A stretch of 64,000 nucleotides of DNA from Pedobacter yulinensis (lineage in GTDB: Bacteria; Bacteroidota; Bacteroidia; Sphingobacteriales; Sphingobacteriaceae). A program made the translations under genes and the position numbers. The notes under the pieces are model-generated. The model saw nothing but the letters and a program-made list of their open reading frames with translations, was not told the origin of the DNA and ran no database searches. The DNA is taken from positions 1,178,001 through 1,242,000 of the forward strand of contig NZ_KZ686269.1 of assembly GCF_003029735.1 (NCBI RefSeq), written 5' to 3'. Below, one piece after another: positions 61,890 through 64,000 of the stretch. The stretch's first letter is position 1. Each line of letters begins with the position of its first letter.

Positions 61890-63140
61890 CTAAGCCACCG
61901 CGGCACGGAACATCACTGCCCCTACCGTTAAATTATTGCGGCTGTCGACCAGGATGGCTGCGCCGTTTTCGCGGCTTTCATCGTACAGGTCAAAGGGCAG
62001 CTCGTCTGCGGTTTTAATAACCACACGGCCTATATCGTTCAGTTTGAACTCGTCTGAACTGTGTTTTTCAAGGGTATTGATATCAACTTTATAGATAATC
62101 TCGCTGATCTTGCAGCGTGTCAGTTTACTGTTGTGCTGCAGGAAATAGGTTAAAGAAGTATCGAGTGCACGTGCGTCCATCCAGCACAGATCGGCTTCGA
62201 TCATTTTTGACTGGAGTGGCTGGTTTGCTGCATTGACGATCAGGTCACCGCGGCTGATGTCGATGTCATCTTCCAGGTGAATGGTGACTGACTGACCGGC
62301 ATGGGCCTCCTGTGGCTGCTGGTCAAACATTTCAATTTTCGAAATGACTGAGCTGCTCCCGCCGGGAAGTACCGTGACGCGGTCGTTCACCCTGAAAGTG
62401 CCGGCGGCAATACGACCGGCATATCCCCGGTAGTCGTGAAGTTCGTCGGTTTGCGGCCTGATCACCCACTGAACCGGGAATCGCGACAATCGGGCATCGT
62501 CATTCGCCTCAATTTCGACGGTTTCCAGGAAATGCAGCAGGCTTTGGCCCTCATACCAGACCATGCGCTCAGATTTCTGGACCACGTTATCACCTTTCAG
62601 CGCACTTACCGGTATAAAGTTCACATCATTCAGGTTCAGCTGTGCTGCCAGCGCACGGTATTTCTCCGTGATCGCAGTGAATACAGTTTCACTGTAATCT
62701 ACCATATCCATCTTATTGATGCAGACTACGATATGTTTAATGCCGAGCAGCGACACCAGGTACGAATGTCGAATGGTTTGCTCAACGACGCCGTTCCTGG
62801 CATCAATCAGGATAATGGCAAGCCTCGCGGTCGACGCGCCCGTCACCATGTTCCTGGTATACTGAATATGGCCTGGCGTATCGGCAATGATAAACTTACG
62901 TTTGTCTGTCTGGAAGTACTTATAGGCTACGTCGATTGTAATACCCTGTTCGCGTTCGGCGCGGAGACCGTCGGTTAAAATAGCCAGGTCGATGGTGCCG
63001 TCGTCGTTCTTGCGGTTAGAGCTTTGCAGCGCTTCCAGCTGGTCAGCCAGGATTGAACCCGTATCGTACAGCATGCGGCCAATCAGGGTGCTTTTTCCGT
63101 CATCTACACTACCTGCCGTAAAAAATTTTAAAATGTTCAT
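61890..63140 (-). CDS. cysN: Sulfate adenylyltransferase subunit 1 (GTPase subunit)
   Basis: A 416-residue EF-Tu-like GTPase that drives APS formation by CysD. G1 is FFTAGSVDDGKSTLIGRMLY, the G2/G3 region is REQGITIDVAYKYFQTD and IADTPGHIQYTRNMVTGAST, and G4 is INKMDMVDYSETVF. Domains II and III follow with GYAGRIAAGTFRVNDRVTVL. There is no C-terminal APS kinase domain, so it is CysN alone and not the CysNC fusion. The ATG at 63140 gives the standard MNILKFFTAG start. It lies directly downstream of cysD in the same operon. Confidence 0.95.
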   Translation of the reverse strand: MNILKFFTAGSVDDGKSTLIGRMLYDTGSILADQLEALQSSNRKNDDGTIDLAILTDGLRAEREQGITIDVAYKYFQTDKRKFIIADTPGHIQYTRNMVTGASTARLAIILIDARNGVVEQTIRHSYLVSLLGIKHIVVCINKMDMVDYSETVFTAITEKYRALAAQLNLNDVNFIPVSALKGDNVVQKSERMVWYEGQSLLHFLETVEIEANDDARLSRFPVQWVIRPQTDELHDYRGYAGRIAAGTFRVNDRVTVLPGGSSSVISKIEMFDQQPQEAHAGQSVTIHLEDDIDISRGDLIVNAANQPLQSKMIEADLCWMDARALDTSLTYFLQHNSKLTRCKISEIIYKVDINTLEKHSSDEFKLNDIGRVVIKTADELPFDLYDESRENGAAILVDSRNNLTVGAVMFRAAVA

Positions 63141-63173
63141 ATGTAATGGTTCGGGCAAGCCGAGGTTTGAAAA

Positions 63174-64000
63174 TTAAAAATACCCGCCTTTTTTGCGGTC
63201 TTCCATGGCCGCTTCAGAGACCTTGTCGTCCAATCTTGCACCGCGCTCACTGATCTTCGATGCACTGATCTCTGCAATGATGTCATCGATCTGGTCGGCG
63301 TCAGACTCAACAGCTGCTGTGCAGGACATATCGCCCACCGTGCGGAAACGCACTTTCTTGTGGTAAACAACATCTTCCTCATCCATATTCAGGAAAGGAG
63401 AAGCGGCCATCCACTGACCGTTCCTGACAATACAGTCACGCTCATGCGCAAAATAGATGCTCGGCAGCTCGATGCCCTCCCGGCGAATGTAATTCCAGAC
63501 ATCCAGTTCGGTCCAGTTGCTGATCGGGAAGACCCTTACATTTTCGCCCTTGTGTATGCGGCCATTATAAATGTTCCAGAGTTCAGGACGCTGCCTTTTC
63601 GGATCCCATTGTCCAAACTCATCGCGCACCGAAAAAATGCGCTCCTTTGCCCTGGCCTTTTCTTCGTCGCGCCGTGCGCCACCGATACAGGCATCAAAGC
63701 CGTGAGCGGAAATGGTGTCCAGCAGTGTGACCGTTTGCAGCGCGTTCCGGCTGGCGTTCTTACCCGTCTGTTCAATGACCTTTCCCTGGTCAATCGAATC
63801 CTGTACGTGCCCCACGATCAGTCTTTCGCCGATCCGTTCAATCATCCGGTCCCGGTAATCGATGGTTTCTTCGAAATTATGACCGGTATCAATGTGTACC
63901 AGCGGGAAAGGAAATTTACCCGGACGGAAGGCTTTCTCTGCCAGTCGCACCAGGGTAATTGAGTCTTTTCCGCCCGAAAAAAGCAGCGCGGGTTTTTCGA
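63174..64000 (-). CDS. cysD: Sulfate adenylyltransferase subunit 2, 5' end outside the window
   Basis: The C-terminal 275 or so residues of CysD. The window edge cuts the N-terminus: the frame stays open to base 64000 and includes the PP-motif LLFSGGKDSITLVRLAEKAF. The rest (FPLVHIDTGHNFEETIDYRD, then ISNWTELDVWNYIRREGIEL) is typical of the ATP-pyrophosphatase-type subunit that adenylates sulfate to APS. It lies 33 bp upstream of cysN. With PAPS/APS reduction and sulfite reductase elsewhere, it supplies sulfide for MetY. Confidence 0.95.
   Translation of the reverse strand, partial: EKPALLFSGGKDSITLVRLAEKAFRPGKFPFPLVHIDTGHNFEETIDYRDRMIERIGERLIVGHVQDSIDQGKVIEQTGKNASRNALQTVTLLDTISAHGFDACIGGARRDEEKARAKERIFSVRDEFGQWDPKRQRPELWNIYNGRIHKGENVRVFPISNWTELDVWNYIRREGIELPSIYFAHERDCIVRNGQWMAASPFLNMDEEDVVYHKKVRFRTVGDMSCTAAVESDADQIDDIIAEISASKISERGARLDDKVSEAAMEDRKKGGYF

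Overview
The window is a gene-dense stretch of chromosome from a Bacteroidota bacterium. Exact matches to the Bacteroidota sigma-factor minus-7 box (TAnnTTTG) lie just before many starts. The gene content fits: glutamine synthetase type III, a long LptD, a PurM of the Bacteroidota type, TonB and outer-membrane proteins, a SusCD-free hexuronate locus, and DUF1080 and Gfo/Idh secreted enzymes. GC looks to be around 50 percent, which would suit the Sphingobacteriales, Chitinophagales or Cytophagales. I cannot name the genus. I see no insertion sequence, prophage, CRISPR array or rRNA. There is one tRNA (His).

Layout. 0.2-12 kb: small regulators (Crp, two AraC-type counting the chromate one, LuxR), transporters (Bcr/CflA, EamA), a YihY membrane protein, a GH15 glycosidase and stress-type small proteins. 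12.1-15 kb: tRNA-His, then a chromate-resistance operon made of a ChrB-like/AraC fusion regulator, a small outer-membrane barrel and ChrA. 15.5-21 kb: DinB, LysE, GNAT, YdcZ and Crp genes, an NAD(P)-binding protein and an acyltransferase preceded by a large hairpin. 21-37 kb: core metabolism, namely rnhA, fbp, trmN6, purL, tonB, glnN (GSIII) and purM, then a SAM-I riboswitch, a short cysteine-rich leader ORF and the methionine genes metY-metX-hom. 37-45.6 kb: a 2-oxoacid dehydrogenase E2, cinA and an envelope cluster (lptD, two amidases, an MCE/MlaD protein). 45.6-48.6 kb: MaoC, DinB, YceH and a methyltransferase. 48.6-56.3 kb: a complete glucuronate route (LacI regulator, ExuT-type MFS, UxaC, UxuA, SDR-type fructuronate reductase, KdgK, Eda). 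56.3-61.7 kb: a secreted glycoside-processing operon (DUF1080, Tat-exported Gfo/Idh oxidoreductase, GH130, serine hydrolase). 61.9-64 kb: cysN and the 3' part of cysD.

How it fits together. The hexuronate operon and the secreted glycoside operon, about 7 kb apart, carry almost the same 24-bp dyad operator. Downstream of it both have the same promoter block (GCGGCA, TAAAATTG, TAACCG) at nearly the same spacing. This suggests that one regulator, most simply the LacI protein at 48.7 kb, controls both. CysND makes APS for sulfate reduction and MetX/MetY use the resulting sulfide, so sulfur metabolism appears at two places in the window. The methionine operon seems to carry two leader signals in series: a SAM-I riboswitch and a 42-codon ORF ending in FCMRCCMH. 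That leader ORF, the ChrB-AraC fusion and the shared operator/promoter architecture are the most interesting observations.
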